From: an uncultured Clostridia bacterium
GTDB lineage: Bacteria; Bacillota; Clostridia; TANB77; CAG-508
Direction of reading: 5' to 3'
NCBI GenBank assembly: GCA_949045875.1
Contig: CARPYP010000027.1
Coordinates: 1-24,169 of the forward strand
Length of the DNA stretch: 24,169 nt
A model generated the notes under the pieces. That model worked only from the letters and a program-made list of their open reading frames with translations, had not been told where the DNA came from and searched no databases. The translations under genes were made by a program, and so were the position numbers. Below, piece after piece: positions 1-8,700 of the stretch (position 1 is its first letter; each line of letters starts with the position of its first letter).

Positions 1-1244
1 ACTGGATGGTCTTTTATAACTTCTTCTAATATGTCCCATACTTCTGGTTTTAATTTTTCTACCATTCTTTTTGCGTTTTTAATGTTGTGTGCGATTCCAC
101 GTCCTACTAGTTCTTTCATAACAAATGGTTTGAATAGTTCAACTGCCATTTCTTTTGGCACACCACATTGATATATTTTTAAGTCTGGACCTACAACGAT
201 AACTGAACGTCCAGAGTAGTCAACTCTTTTTCCTAATAAGTTTTGTCTAAATCTACCTTGTTTTCCTTTTAACATGTCTGATAATGATTTTAATGGTCTG
301 TTTCCTGCTCCTGTAACTGGTCTTCCCCTTCTTCCATTATCTATTAATGCATCTACTGATTCTTGTAACATTCTTTTTTCATTTCTTACTATGATTTCTG
401 GTGCTCCTAGTTCTAATAGTCTTTTTAATCTGTTGTTTCTGTTTATTACTCTTCTATATAAATCATTTAAGTCTGATGTTGCAAATCTTCCACCGTCAAG
501 TTGTACCATTGGTCTTATGTCTGCTGGTATTACTGGTATTACATTCATTACCATCCATTCTGGTCTATTTTTAGACATTCTAAATGCTTCTACTGTGTCT
601 AGTCTTTTTGCTATTTTTATTCTTCTTTGTTCACTTGCTTTTTCTATTTCTTTTTTTAGTTTTTCTGATAGTTTGTCAATGTCTATTTCTTCTAATAGTT
701 TTTTTATTGCTGCTGCTCCCATTTCTGCTTTAAATGAACCTCTACCATATTTTTCAACTGCTTCTACATATTCTTTTTCTGTTAATACTTGGCATTTCAT
801 TAAGTCTGATGTTCCTTTGTCTGTTACTATATATGATGCAAAGTAAATTACTTTTTCTATGTTTCTTGGTGAAACATCTAATAGTAATGCTATTCTGCTT
901 GGTATTCCTTTGAAATACCAAATATGTGCCACTGGTGCTGCAAGTTCTATATGTCCCATTCTTTCACGTCTTACTTTTGATTTTGTGACTTCAACACCAC
1001 ATCTATCACAGACAATTCCTTTATATCTTACTCTTTTATATTTTCCACAGTGACATTCCCAGTCTTTTACTGGTCCAAATATTCTTTCGCAGAATAAACC
1101 ATCTTTTTCTGGTTTTAAAGTTCTGTAATTTATTGTTTCTGGCTTTTTTACTTCACCTTTTGACCATTCTCTTATTTTTTCATCTGATGCAATTCCTATT
1201 TTTATTTTATCAAAAATATCTAATTCATCCACTCTTTTTATCAT
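1..1244 (-). CDS. rpoC: DNA-directed RNA polymerase subunit beta', N-terminal part (runs off the left edge)
   Basis: This is the largest catalytic subunit of RNA polymerase, which pairs with RpoB to form the active-site cleft. About 414 residues are present and the frame is open at base 1, so the NADFDGD catalytic loop lies outside the window. Visible are the start region (VDELDIFDKIKIG), the zinc-binding cysteines (ECHCG and, 14 residues on, CDRCG), the VTKSKVRRERMGHIELA block and RFRQNLLGKRVDYSGRSVI. The start is ambiguous. An ATG at 1244 sits directly against AAAGGA, leaving almost no spacer. A GTG four codons later (1232) has about 12 nt of spacer and gives the usual short clostridial N-terminus (M-DELDIFD). 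It follows rpoB after an unusually long 263-bp gap holding a long hairpin. Identity is certain; the start is not. Confidence 0.97.
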   Translation of the reverse strand, partial: MIKRVDELDIFDKIKIGIASDEKIREWSKGEVKKPETINYRTLKPEKDGLFCERIFGPVKDWECHCGKYKRVRYKGIVCDRCGVEVTKSKVRRERMGHIELAAPVAHIWYFKGIPSRIALLLDVSPRNIEKVIYFASYIVTDKGTSDLMKCQVLTEKEYVEAVEKYGRGSFKAEMGAAAIKKLLEEIDIDKLSEKLKKEIEKASEQRRIKIAKRLDTVEAFRMSKNRPEWMVMNVIPVIPADIRPMVQLDGGRFATSDLNDLYRRVINRNNRLKRLLELGAPEIIVRNEKRMLQESVDALIDNGRRGRPVTGAGNRPLKSLSDMLKGKQGRFRQNLLGKRVDYSGRSVIVVGPDLKIYQCGVPKEMAVELFKPFVMKELVGRGIAHNIKNAKRMVEKLKPEVWDILEEVIKDHP

Positions 1245-1267
1245 TCCTTTCAACAGGCTTTAACTGT

Positions 1268-1388
1268 GTTCGGAAAAGAATTAGTATATTGCTAGGCATT
1301 TCAAATCAAATAAGTGAAAGTATATATTTGTACATTGTGCATTTTTGTATTTGAAATAACAATGCAAGATTCTGATTATTTTCCGAAC
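1268..1388 (-). repeat. Long imperfect inverted repeat (about 120-nt hairpin) between rpoB and rpoC
   Basis: The outer arms GTTCGGAAAA (1268-1277) and TTTTCCGAAC (1379-1388) are perfectly complementary over 10 bp. The inner arms ATTTCAAAT (1298-1306) and ATTTGAAAT (1349-1357) pair perfectly over 9 bp. The intervening arm segments (1278-1297 and 1358-1378) are also largely complementary, so the whole 121 nt can fold as one long stem. In the rpoBC transcript it lies 24 nt before the rpoC start. It has no U-tract on the minus strand, so it is not an ordinary terminator. It could be an RNase processing site, a regulatory leader for rpoC, or a miniature inverted-repeat insertion; the sequence alone cannot decide. 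Confidence 0.75.
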
Positions 1389-1507
1389 TTATATCCATAT
1401 TGTTTTCACATTAATCTAATTTAATTATCTTACACGGCACGAACAATTCCATCTTGTTATAATTAATTTGTTAATGTAGATATTTAATTATTTAGTTTAA
1501 ACAATTT

Positions 1508-4500
1508 CTACATATTGTCATCTATAATATCACTATCTCCTATTATGTCTTCATCATTTTCTATATTGTCTATTGCTAAGTCATTATCGAATATTTCTTC
1601 ATCGTCTATAATGTCTGTGTCGTCATAGATTTCATCGTTTTCAAGGTCATCTATTTCTTCGTTTTCTATTTCTTCATATCCTTCTGATGTTAATTCATCG
1701 TCTAGTGCTTTTAATTCTTCTTTACTATGTTGTTCTCTTTCTAAGTTGAAATCTATTCCTTCATCTATGTTCTCTTTTAACTCTATTTCTTCATTGTCTT
1801 TATTAAATAGTTTCATGTCTAATCCTAAGCTTTGTAATTCTTTTATTAATACCTTAAATCCTTCTGGAACTCCTGGTTCAGGTATGTTTTCACCTTTTAC
1901 AATTGCTTCATAGGTTTTAACACGTCCAACTATATCGTCTGATTTTACTGTTAGCATTTCTTGTAGTGTATGTGCTGCTCCATATGCTTCTAGTGCCCAA
2001 ACTTCCATTTCTCCAAAACGTTGTCCACCAAATTGTGCTTTTCCTCCTAATGGTTGTTGTGTAACTATTGAGTATGGTCCTGTTGAACGAGCATGTATTT
2101 TGTCATCTACTAAGTGGTGTAGTTTTAACATGTACATTACACCAACTGTGATTGGTTTGTCAAATGGGTCTCCTGTTCTTCCATCATATAATATTGTTTT
2201 TCCATCTGGTGATAGTCCTGATTGTTCAAGCATTTCTACTATTTCTTCTTCTGTTGCTCCATCAAATACTGGAGTCGCTATTTTTAGTCCAAGTAGTCTC
2301 GCAGCAGCTCCTAAGTGGACTTCTAGAACTTGACCTAAGTTCATACGTGATGGAACACCTAATGGATTTAATAATACGTCTACTGGCGTACCATCTGGCA
2401 TGAATGGCATGTCTTCAACTGGTAGTATTCTTGATACAACACCCTTGTTTCCATGACGTCCTGACATTTTGTCTCCGACTGAGATTTTTCTTTTTTGTGC
2501 TATATAACATCTGATTACTTGATTTACTCCTGGACTTAATTCGTCAGAGTTTTCTCTATCAAATATTTTTATATCTACTATTGTTCCCGCTTCTCCATGT
2601 GGTACACGAAGTGATGTGTCTCTTACTTCTCTTGCTTTTTCTCCAAAGATTGCTCTTAATAGTCTTTCTTCTGCTGTAAGTTCTGTTTCTCCTTTTGGAC
2701 TTACTTTACCTACTAATATGTCTCCTGGTCCAACTTCTGCTCCTATTCTTATTATTCCTCTGTCATCAAGGTCTTTTAATGAGTCTTCACCAACATTTGG
2801 TATGTCTCTTGTTATTTCTTCTGGACCTAATTTTGTATCACGACATTCACATTCGTATTCTTCAATATGTATTGATGTGAATACGTCTTCTTTTACTAGT
2901 CTTTCACTTAATAGAATAGCATCTTCGTAGTTATATCCTTCCCATGTAGAGAATGCTATGATTACATTTTTACCAAGTGCCATTTCTCCATTTTGTGTAG
3001 CAGGTCCATCAGCTATTACGTCTCCTTCTTTTACTTTTTCACCTTTAACTACTATTGGTCTTTGATTTATACATGTTGCACCATTTGTTCTTTTGAATTT
3101 ACGTAATCTATATATATCATCTTTTCCTTTTGAGTTTTCTACTACTATTTGATCTCCTGTAACTTTTTTAACTATACCCTCATTTTTGGCTAGTATCATT
3201 ATTCCAGAATCTTTTGCTGCTTTGTATTCTATTCCTGTTCCTACTATTGGTGAGTCTGTAATCATTAGTGGAACTGCTTGACGTTGCATGTTTGTTCCCA
3301 TAAGTGCACGGTTGGCATCATCATGCTCTAAGAATGGTATCATTGCTGCTGCAACTGATACTAATTGTTTTGGTGATACATCCATGTAGTCTACTTTCTC
3401 TGCTGGAACTTCTGTTACTTCATCTAAGTATCTAACTTTTATTTTTGGGTTTACAAATTTTCCATCTGGTCCTATTGGCTCATCTGCTTGTGCTATGATG
3501 TGTCCGTCTTCATCATATGCTGCCATATATTCAAATTCGTCTGTAATTTTGTGGGTTTCTGGGTCTATTTTTCTATATGGTGTTTCTACAAATCCATATT
3601 CGTTTACAATTGCAAATGATGATAGTGCTGAGATTAGTCCTATGTTTGGTCCTTCTGGTGATTCTATTGGACATAGTCTTCCATAGTGTGTGTAGTGTAT
3701 ATCACGAACCTCAAATCCTGCTCTTTCTCTTGAAAGTCCTCCTGGTCCTAATGCTGATATTCTTCTTTTATGTGTTAGTTCTGATAGTGGGTTTGTTTGA
3801 TCCATGAATTGTGATAATTGTGAGCTTCCAAAGAATTCTCTTATTGATGATGTTATTGGCTTTGTGTTTATTAATGTTTGTGGTGTTACTACGTCTAAGT
3901 CTTGTATTGTCATTCTTTCTCTTACAACTCTTTCTAGTCTTGTTAAACCAATTCTGAATTGATTTTGTAATAATTCTCCAACACTTCTTATACGTCTATT
4001 TCCTAAATGGTCTATGTCATCAATATTTCCTATCTTGTGTGCTAAGTTTAATAAGTATCCAACAGATGCTATGATGTCTTCTGTTGTGATATTTTTTGGT
4101 ATTAATTCTTCTATTCTTTCTTCTATTACTTTTACTAAGTCTTTTGGTTCTGTTGTTTCAAGTATGTTTTTTAGTACTAGATAATTTACTTCTTCTTTTA
4201 TGTTTAGTTCACTTAAATCAATGTCTTTTAAGACAGCATGTATATCTACTGTTCCATTTCCTATTACTATTACTTTTTTGTCTTCTACTTTTATGTTTAC
4301 AATATTTATTCCTGAGTTTTGTATTGTATGTGCCATTTCGCTTGATATCATTGTGTCTTTTGCAACTAATACTTCTCCTGTTTCGGTGTCTACTATATCG
4401 TCATATGCTATTTGATTTTCTATTCTTTCTGCTAGTGCTAGCTTTTTGTTGAATTTATATCTTCCGACTCTTGCTAAGTCATATCTTCTATGGTCAAAGA

Positions 4501-5269
4501 ATAATCCATTGAATAGGTTTGTTGCTGCTTCTACTGATGGTAGTTCTCCTGGTCTTAATTTTTTATAGATTTCAATTAATGCCTCGTCTTGTGTTTTTAT
4601 TGGGTCTTTTTCTAGTGTTGTAAGTATTCTTTCATCTTCCCCAAACATTGAGATTATTTCTTCGTCTGTTTTTAGTCCTACTGCTCTTAATAGTGTTGTG
4701 ATTGGAATTCTTCTTGTTCTGTCAACTCTTGCATAGAATACATCATTTGAATCTGTTTCATATTCTATCCATGCTCCTCTTATTGGCATTACTGTTGCTG
4801 TGTATACTTGTTTTCCTGTTTTGTCAAAGTCTTTTGCATAATAACATCCTGGTGAACGTACTAATTGGCTTACTACAACTCTTTCTGCACCATTTATTAC
4901 GAATGTTCCACTGTCTGTCATTAATGGGAAGTCTCCTAAATAGATTTCTTGCTCTTTGATTTCTCCTGTTTCACGGTTAATTAGTCTTACTTTTACATGT
5001 AGTCTAGTTGAGTATGTTACATCTCTTTCTTTTGTCTCTTCTAATGAGTATTTTGTTTTGTCTTCCATATAATAATCAAAGAATTCTAATACTAAATTTC
5101 CAGAGTAGTCTATAATTGGTGATATATCTTTTAGTACTTCTCCTAGTCCTTCTCTTATAAACCAGTTGTATGAGTCTTTTTGCACTTTGATAAAATTTGG
5201 CATTTCAATACTGTCCCCTGTTTTTGCAAAGGTATGACGTATGGATTTTTCATGTTTGATTTCTTTCAT
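1508..5269 (-). CDS. rpoB: DNA-directed RNA polymerase subunit beta
   Basis: This is the second-largest RNA polymerase subunit, 1253 residues. Landmarks in order are PLMTDSGTFVINGAERVVVSQL (about 115-136), the rifampicin pocket (about 481-512), SPEGPNIGL (about 537-545), GYNYEDAILLSERL, KISVGDKMSGRHGNKGVVS with the active-site lysines, and GGKAQFGGQRFGEMEVWALEAYG near the C-terminus. Key rifampicin-pocket residues D490, H500 and S505 (E. coli D516, H526, S531) are the sensitive-type residues. The last ~60 residues form a highly acidic tail with no lysine or arginine. The ATG at 5269 is preceded by GAAGGAG with a rather long spacer (about 13 nt). It is transcribed from the promoter at 5611-5640 through a long leader, and rpoC follows. 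The stop is TAG. Confidence 0.99.
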   Translation of the reverse strand: MKEIKHEKSIRHTFAKTGDSIEMPNFIKVQKDSYNWFIREGLGEVLKDISPIIDYSGNLVLEFFDYYMEDKTKYSLEETKERDVTYSTRLHVKVRLINRETGEIKEQEIYLGDFPLMTDSGTFVINGAERVVVSQLVRSPGCYYAKDFDKTGKQVYTATVMPIRGAWIEYETDSNDVFYARVDRTRRIPITTLLRAVGLKTDEEIISMFGEDERILTTLEKDPIKTQDEALIEIYKKLRPGELPSVEAATNLFNGLFFDHRRYDLARVGRYKFNKKLALAERIENQIAYDDIVDTETGEVLVAKDTMISSEMAHTIQNSGINIVNIKVEDKKVIVIGNGTVDIHAVLKDIDLSELNIKEEVNYLVLKNILETTEPKDLVKVIEERIEELIPKNITTEDIIASVGYLLNLAHKIGNIDDIDHLGNRRIRSVGELLQNQFRIGLTRLERVVRERMTIQDLDVVTPQTLINTKPITSSIREFFGSSQLSQFMDQTNPLSELTHKRRISALGPGGLSRERAGFEVRDIHYTHYGRLCPIESPEGPNIGLISALSSFAIVNEYGFVETPYRKIDPETHKITDEFEYMAAYDEDGHIIAQADEPIGPDGKFVNPKIKVRYLDEVTEVPAEKVDYMDVSPKQLVSVAAAMIPFLEHDDANRALMGTNMQRQAVPLMITDSPIVGTGIEYKAAKDSGIMILAKNEGIVKKVTGDQIVVENSKGKDDIYRLRKFKRTNGATCINQRPIVVKGEKVKEGDVIADGPATQNGEMALGKNVIIAFSTWEGYNYEDAILLSERLVKEDVFTSIHIEEYECECRDTKLGPEEITRDIPNVGEDSLKDLDDRGIIRIGAEVGPGDILVGKVSPKGETELTAEERLLRAIFGEKAREVRDTSLRVPHGEAGTIVDIKIFDRENSDELSPGVNQVIRCYIAQKRKISVGDKMSGRHGNKGVVSRILPVEDMPFMPDGTPVDVLLNPLGVPSRMNLGQVLEVHLGAAARLLGLKIATPVFDGATEEEIVEMLEQSGLSPDGKTILYDGRTGDPFDKPITVGVMYMLKLHHLVDDKIHARSTGPYSIVTQQPLGGKAQFGGQRFGEMEVWALEAYGAAHTLQEMLTVKSDDIVGRVKTYEAIVKGENIPEPGVPEGFKVLIKELQSLGLDMKLFNKDNEEIELKENIDEGIDFNLEREQHSKEELKALDDELTSEGYEEIENEEIDDLENDEIYDDTDIIDDEEIFDNDLAIDNIENDEDIIGDSDIIDDNM

Positions 5270-5604
5270 AGAAAAAATTTCACTCCTTCATTAAAATTTA
5301 AATCTTAATTTTGAAGCTTTTTATACAGTAGGAATTTTCTGCCTGTGGCAGGAAAGCTCTGTACTGTATAAATATGCGGATTATTGTAATTGCTTTGTGA
5401 TTACCATCGCTTAGCAATTCTTAAAATCCGTTGTTTTATAAGAAAAAATTATTATCTTGAAAAGAAGTCCTGCTTGTAATATAAATATTTTTATATTAGA
5501 AAAGTTCATAGCTTCAAATTGAACTGTCCGTAATATAAAAATGATTTTATATTCAATTCCTCTTCTTTTAGAATTAATAAATTTTAAATATAGACTTAAT
5601 TTAG
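5270..5604 (-). promoter_or_regulatory. Long structured 5' leader of rpoB mRNA
   Basis: From the predicted start site (near 5604) to the rpoB ATG there are about 335 untranslated nt. They can fold into three modules in 5' to 3' order. (1) A branched element at 5460-5569 is closed by AAAAGAAG/CTTCTTTT and contains three hairpins (5532-5553, 5504-5524, 5477-5498). (2) A hairpin at 5377-5430 has arms CGGATT/AATCCG and AATTGCT/AGCAATT. (3) A hairpin at 5322-5370 has outer arms TATACAGTA/TACTGTATA and inner CTGCC/GGCAG. None is followed by a U-tract, so classical termination is not evident. I do not recognise a known riboswitch or the r-protein L10 leader. The AT-rich composition makes the weaker stems less certain; module 3 is the strongest. 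Confidence 0.6.
5322..5370 (-). other. Strong two-part hairpin in the rpoB leader
   Basis: The outer stem TATACAGTA/TACTGTATA (9 bp, perfect) encloses an inner stem CTGCC/GGCAG extended by TTT/AAA across a bulge, with a three-base ACA loop. It lies about 50 nt upstream of the rpoB start codon. In the direction of transcription it is followed by AAAAAGC, not by U residues, so it is a structural or protein-binding element rather than a terminator. Confidence 0.7.
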
Positions 5605-5610
5605 AGTTAT

Positions 5611-5640
5611 AGTATATCACATTTCCGTAAAGCTTGTCAA
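5611..5640 (-). promoter_or_regulatory. Sigma-A type promoter for rpoB (rpoBC operon)
   Basis: On the minus strand, TTGACA (5635-5640, perfect -35) is followed by an 18-nt spacer and TATACT (5611-5616). TGA precedes the -10, giving an extended -10 (TGnTATACT). The expected start site is near 5604. The promoter lies directly downstream of the terminator of the surface-protein gene, so rpoBC appears to be an independent transcription unit. Confidence 0.8.
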
Positions 5641-5664
5641 TGATTTTTTGGCAAAAAAATCAGC

Positions 5665-5700
5665 AAAAAATCACCATATCTTTTATTATGGTGATTTTTT
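5665..5700 (-). terminator. Rho-independent terminator, probably bidirectional, after the surface-protein gene
   Basis: A perfect 14-bp stem (5665-5678 with 5687-5700; AAAAAATCACCATA arm) has an 8-nt loop and is A-rich on one side and T-rich on the other. It sits 9 nt past the surface-protein stop codon. A second small hairpin (TGATTTTTT/AAAAAATCA, 5641-5662) follows it. Nearly the same stem recurs at 11604-11635. Confidence 0.85.
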
Positions 5701-5708
5701 GTATTTTT

Positions 5709-8700
5709 CTATTTGTTTTTATTTTTTAAGAAATTAATTCCATTGATGTCTGGTCCTTTTTTCATTTTTGATATTATTAGAGTTGTCATGTATCCACATA
5801 TTGCAAGTGATGCTATTATCATTATTATTATTATCGCACTTACTACTTCTCCTGTTTTTACACTTATTATTATTGTCGCCTGCGAATTATCATCATCTGT
5901 ATTTGTGTCTCCATCTGTTTCTAGTTTTGCTACATTTATTCCTGAACCTAAATTTGATTCGCTATTTTTCCATTTTAGACTTATTTCTAATTCTTTTGTT
6001 TCGTTTCCATTTAAGTTAACTTCTGTTTCTAATATACCATCTGGTCTTGTTACCCAATATTCTGGAGCATTTACTACTTCAAATCCTTTTGGTACTATTT
6101 CTAATACTTTGGTTTTTCCAGCAATATTTACTTTATTTTTTACAATTATTTTATATTTTGCAATTACTTCTGCCTTCTTTATATCTGATGGTTTTAATTC
6201 TAATTTTACTAGCTTATTGTCTTTTACTGGTATATTTTGCCCATTTACACTAACACTGCTTAGGTTCTTCTCTATTGAGAAATCTAATACTATCTTTCTA
6301 TTTGTTAGTATTTTATTAATGTTTATTGTACCTATTTCTTGGCCTTTATATGTTGCATCTATTTCTATTTTTTCTTCACTTAACATATATTTTTCTGGTG
6401 CTTCTATTTCTTTTATGTAGTATTTTCCTAATGGTAAGTCAACTGTGTATTTTGCTCTTCCTAATTCATCTGTTGTAACTTTTTCTATAAGTGTATCTCT
6501 TGCTATTATTTCTTCTCCATTAGCTCCTTTTATGTTTTCTGCTGCATATAATCCTATTACTGCTCCCTGTATTGTTTTTCCTGTTTCTATGTCTCTTTTT
6601 ATTATTCCTAATCCTTTTCCTAATCCATCTGTCTTTATTTCTACTTCTTCTGTACTTTCATCTTCTAAATCTGTTGGTATAGTTTTGTCTGGATTACTTG
6701 GATCTGGTATTTCTGTTTTTCCTGTTACTGTTACTTTATTTCCTAGTATTATTCTTTGATTATCATCTACTGTAACCTGTGTATCTTTTGAAATTTCATA
6801 TTCATATCTTAGTGTTATCATCTTTCCTGGTTCAATTTTGTTTATTGATACTCTTTGGTTATCAAGTTGTTTCACTTCTGAACCACCTTTGTTTGCTTCT
6901 TCTACATATACAAATTTTCCATTTAGTAGTTTTTCTTCTACTAATATATCTGTTATGTCTGTTAATCCATTGTTTATTACTTTTATTACATATTGTACTG
7001 TTTCCCCTACTTCATATTCATCTTTTAGCGCTTCTTTTACTATTACTAATTCTTTTGTTGCTATATAAATTTCTTCTTCGTCTTCTCCTTCTATGTCTTT
7101 TATTATTGGGTTTTCAGGGTCCTCTGGATTTGGTTCTTCTGTTTTTCCTGTTGCTTTTACAAGGTTTACAATTTTTTCTTTTTCAGCTGGACTTGCTATA
7201 TTTGCTATGAATTTTAATTCAACACTTTCATCTGGTTTTAGTTCTTTTATTTTGATTGTTTTATCATTTTCTTTTGTTATATTGTCTGTTGAAATATCCT
7301 CAAATTTTCCTTCTATCATTGTTTCTGTAACATTTATGTCTTTAATTACGCTTTTTGTTGTGTTTGTTACTCTTATTGTGTATACTATTTCTTCTCCTGG
7401 TTTATACACTTTTTTGTCTGCTATTTTTTCAACTATTAGTCCTTCTTCTCCACCTATGTTTATCTTTTGTCTTTCATTTTTGTATGCTACTTCTACCTTT
7501 TGTATACTATTGTCTTCTCCTTGATCTTTTATCTCAAATTCTTTTACTTCTTCATTTAATATAAATCCTTCTCCTGCTTTTACTTCTTTTATATAGTATT
7601 TTCCTGTTGGTAAACTTTCTAATGTTGCTTTTCCATTTTCATCTGTTACTATCTTTTTTATTAAAGTATCTTTCGCATATAATAGTTTTGTTTCTTGTTC
7701 AATTGGTTTTTCTGGTTCGTTTGTATCATCTGGATTTTCTGGTGTTCCTGTGTCTCCTGGATTTTCCGGTGTTCCTGTGTCTCCTGGATTTTCTGGTGTT
7801 CCTGTGTCTCTTGAATTTATTTTAGCTTCTTTATCTACTTTTACATATATATCTTCTTTTGCATATACTTCAAATTCTGCTCCCTCTACTTTAACTTCCT
7901 CATATACTGGAGCTATTATTCCATCTGCATTCTCTTCTTTACCTACTAAGGCTTCTCCTGTTTTTGTTATTTCTAATTTTCCTGGTTTTAAAATACCTGG
8001 TCCCGGAGGTGTTGGATCATCTGGTGGTGTTGGATCTGGTGGTATTGGATCTGGTGGTGTTGGATCTCCTTCTGCTACCCAATCTAAATATAGGGGTGTA
8101 TCATATAATGCATTTTTTCCATTTTCTTTATTACATTCTTCTCCGTTATGTGTTCCTCCTGTAATTATATATTCTGCAGTAAGTTCATTTGAGACCAATA
8201 GTTTTGGCTCTGTTTTGTCACGCTTATCATCTTTTAGTCTTATGTAATAATAATATTTATCATCATCATCTTCTTTATCTTTTCCCACTCTATCAATTTT
8301 AAATACTGCATTTTGCGAATCTGTAATATCGCAACCTTCTGGGTTTTTATAGTCTTCTCCTGTATAAAATTCCCAAATGTCTGTATTTAATTTACTTTTA
8401 AAGATTACATCTTCTAATGATGATGTACTAACATCTACTATTGATTGCATAAATTCTTTAAAATCATTTGCTAGTTCACCCGTATCTGGGAAATTATAGA
8501 ATAGTGGATTATGTCCCCAATATGTCCTAATATATTTTAAGTAACGTCCTAAATCATTTGGATCTATTGCTTCCTCTTCCCAATCTGGATCATCATCTTC
8601 ATCAACTGAATGATCTGGTACATCTTCTGTGTCTAATTCCAACGCAATTGATACTGACCATACTGCATCGCAAAATCCCTTTAGTTGTTCTGCTGAACCT

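Noticed and set aside
5322..5370. Leader hairpin as a transcription attenuator/terminator
   Set aside because: It is followed on the minus strand by an A-run, not U residues, so classical rho-independent termination is not supported.
5411..5620. 69-codon minus-strand reading frame in the rpoB leader
   Set aside because: Its start lies upstream of the predicted transcription start, it has no ribosome binding site, and it is composed of the AT-rich hairpin arms.
5709..5860. LPXTG sortase signal on the surface protein
   Set aside because: Only SVKTGE precedes the hydrophobic segment, lacking the Leu-Pro, and the tail after the helix is long; membrane anchoring is more likely.
7729..8064. CRISPR-like repeats
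   Set aside because: The repeats are contiguous, without spacers, and encode an in-frame proline/threonine-rich stalk.
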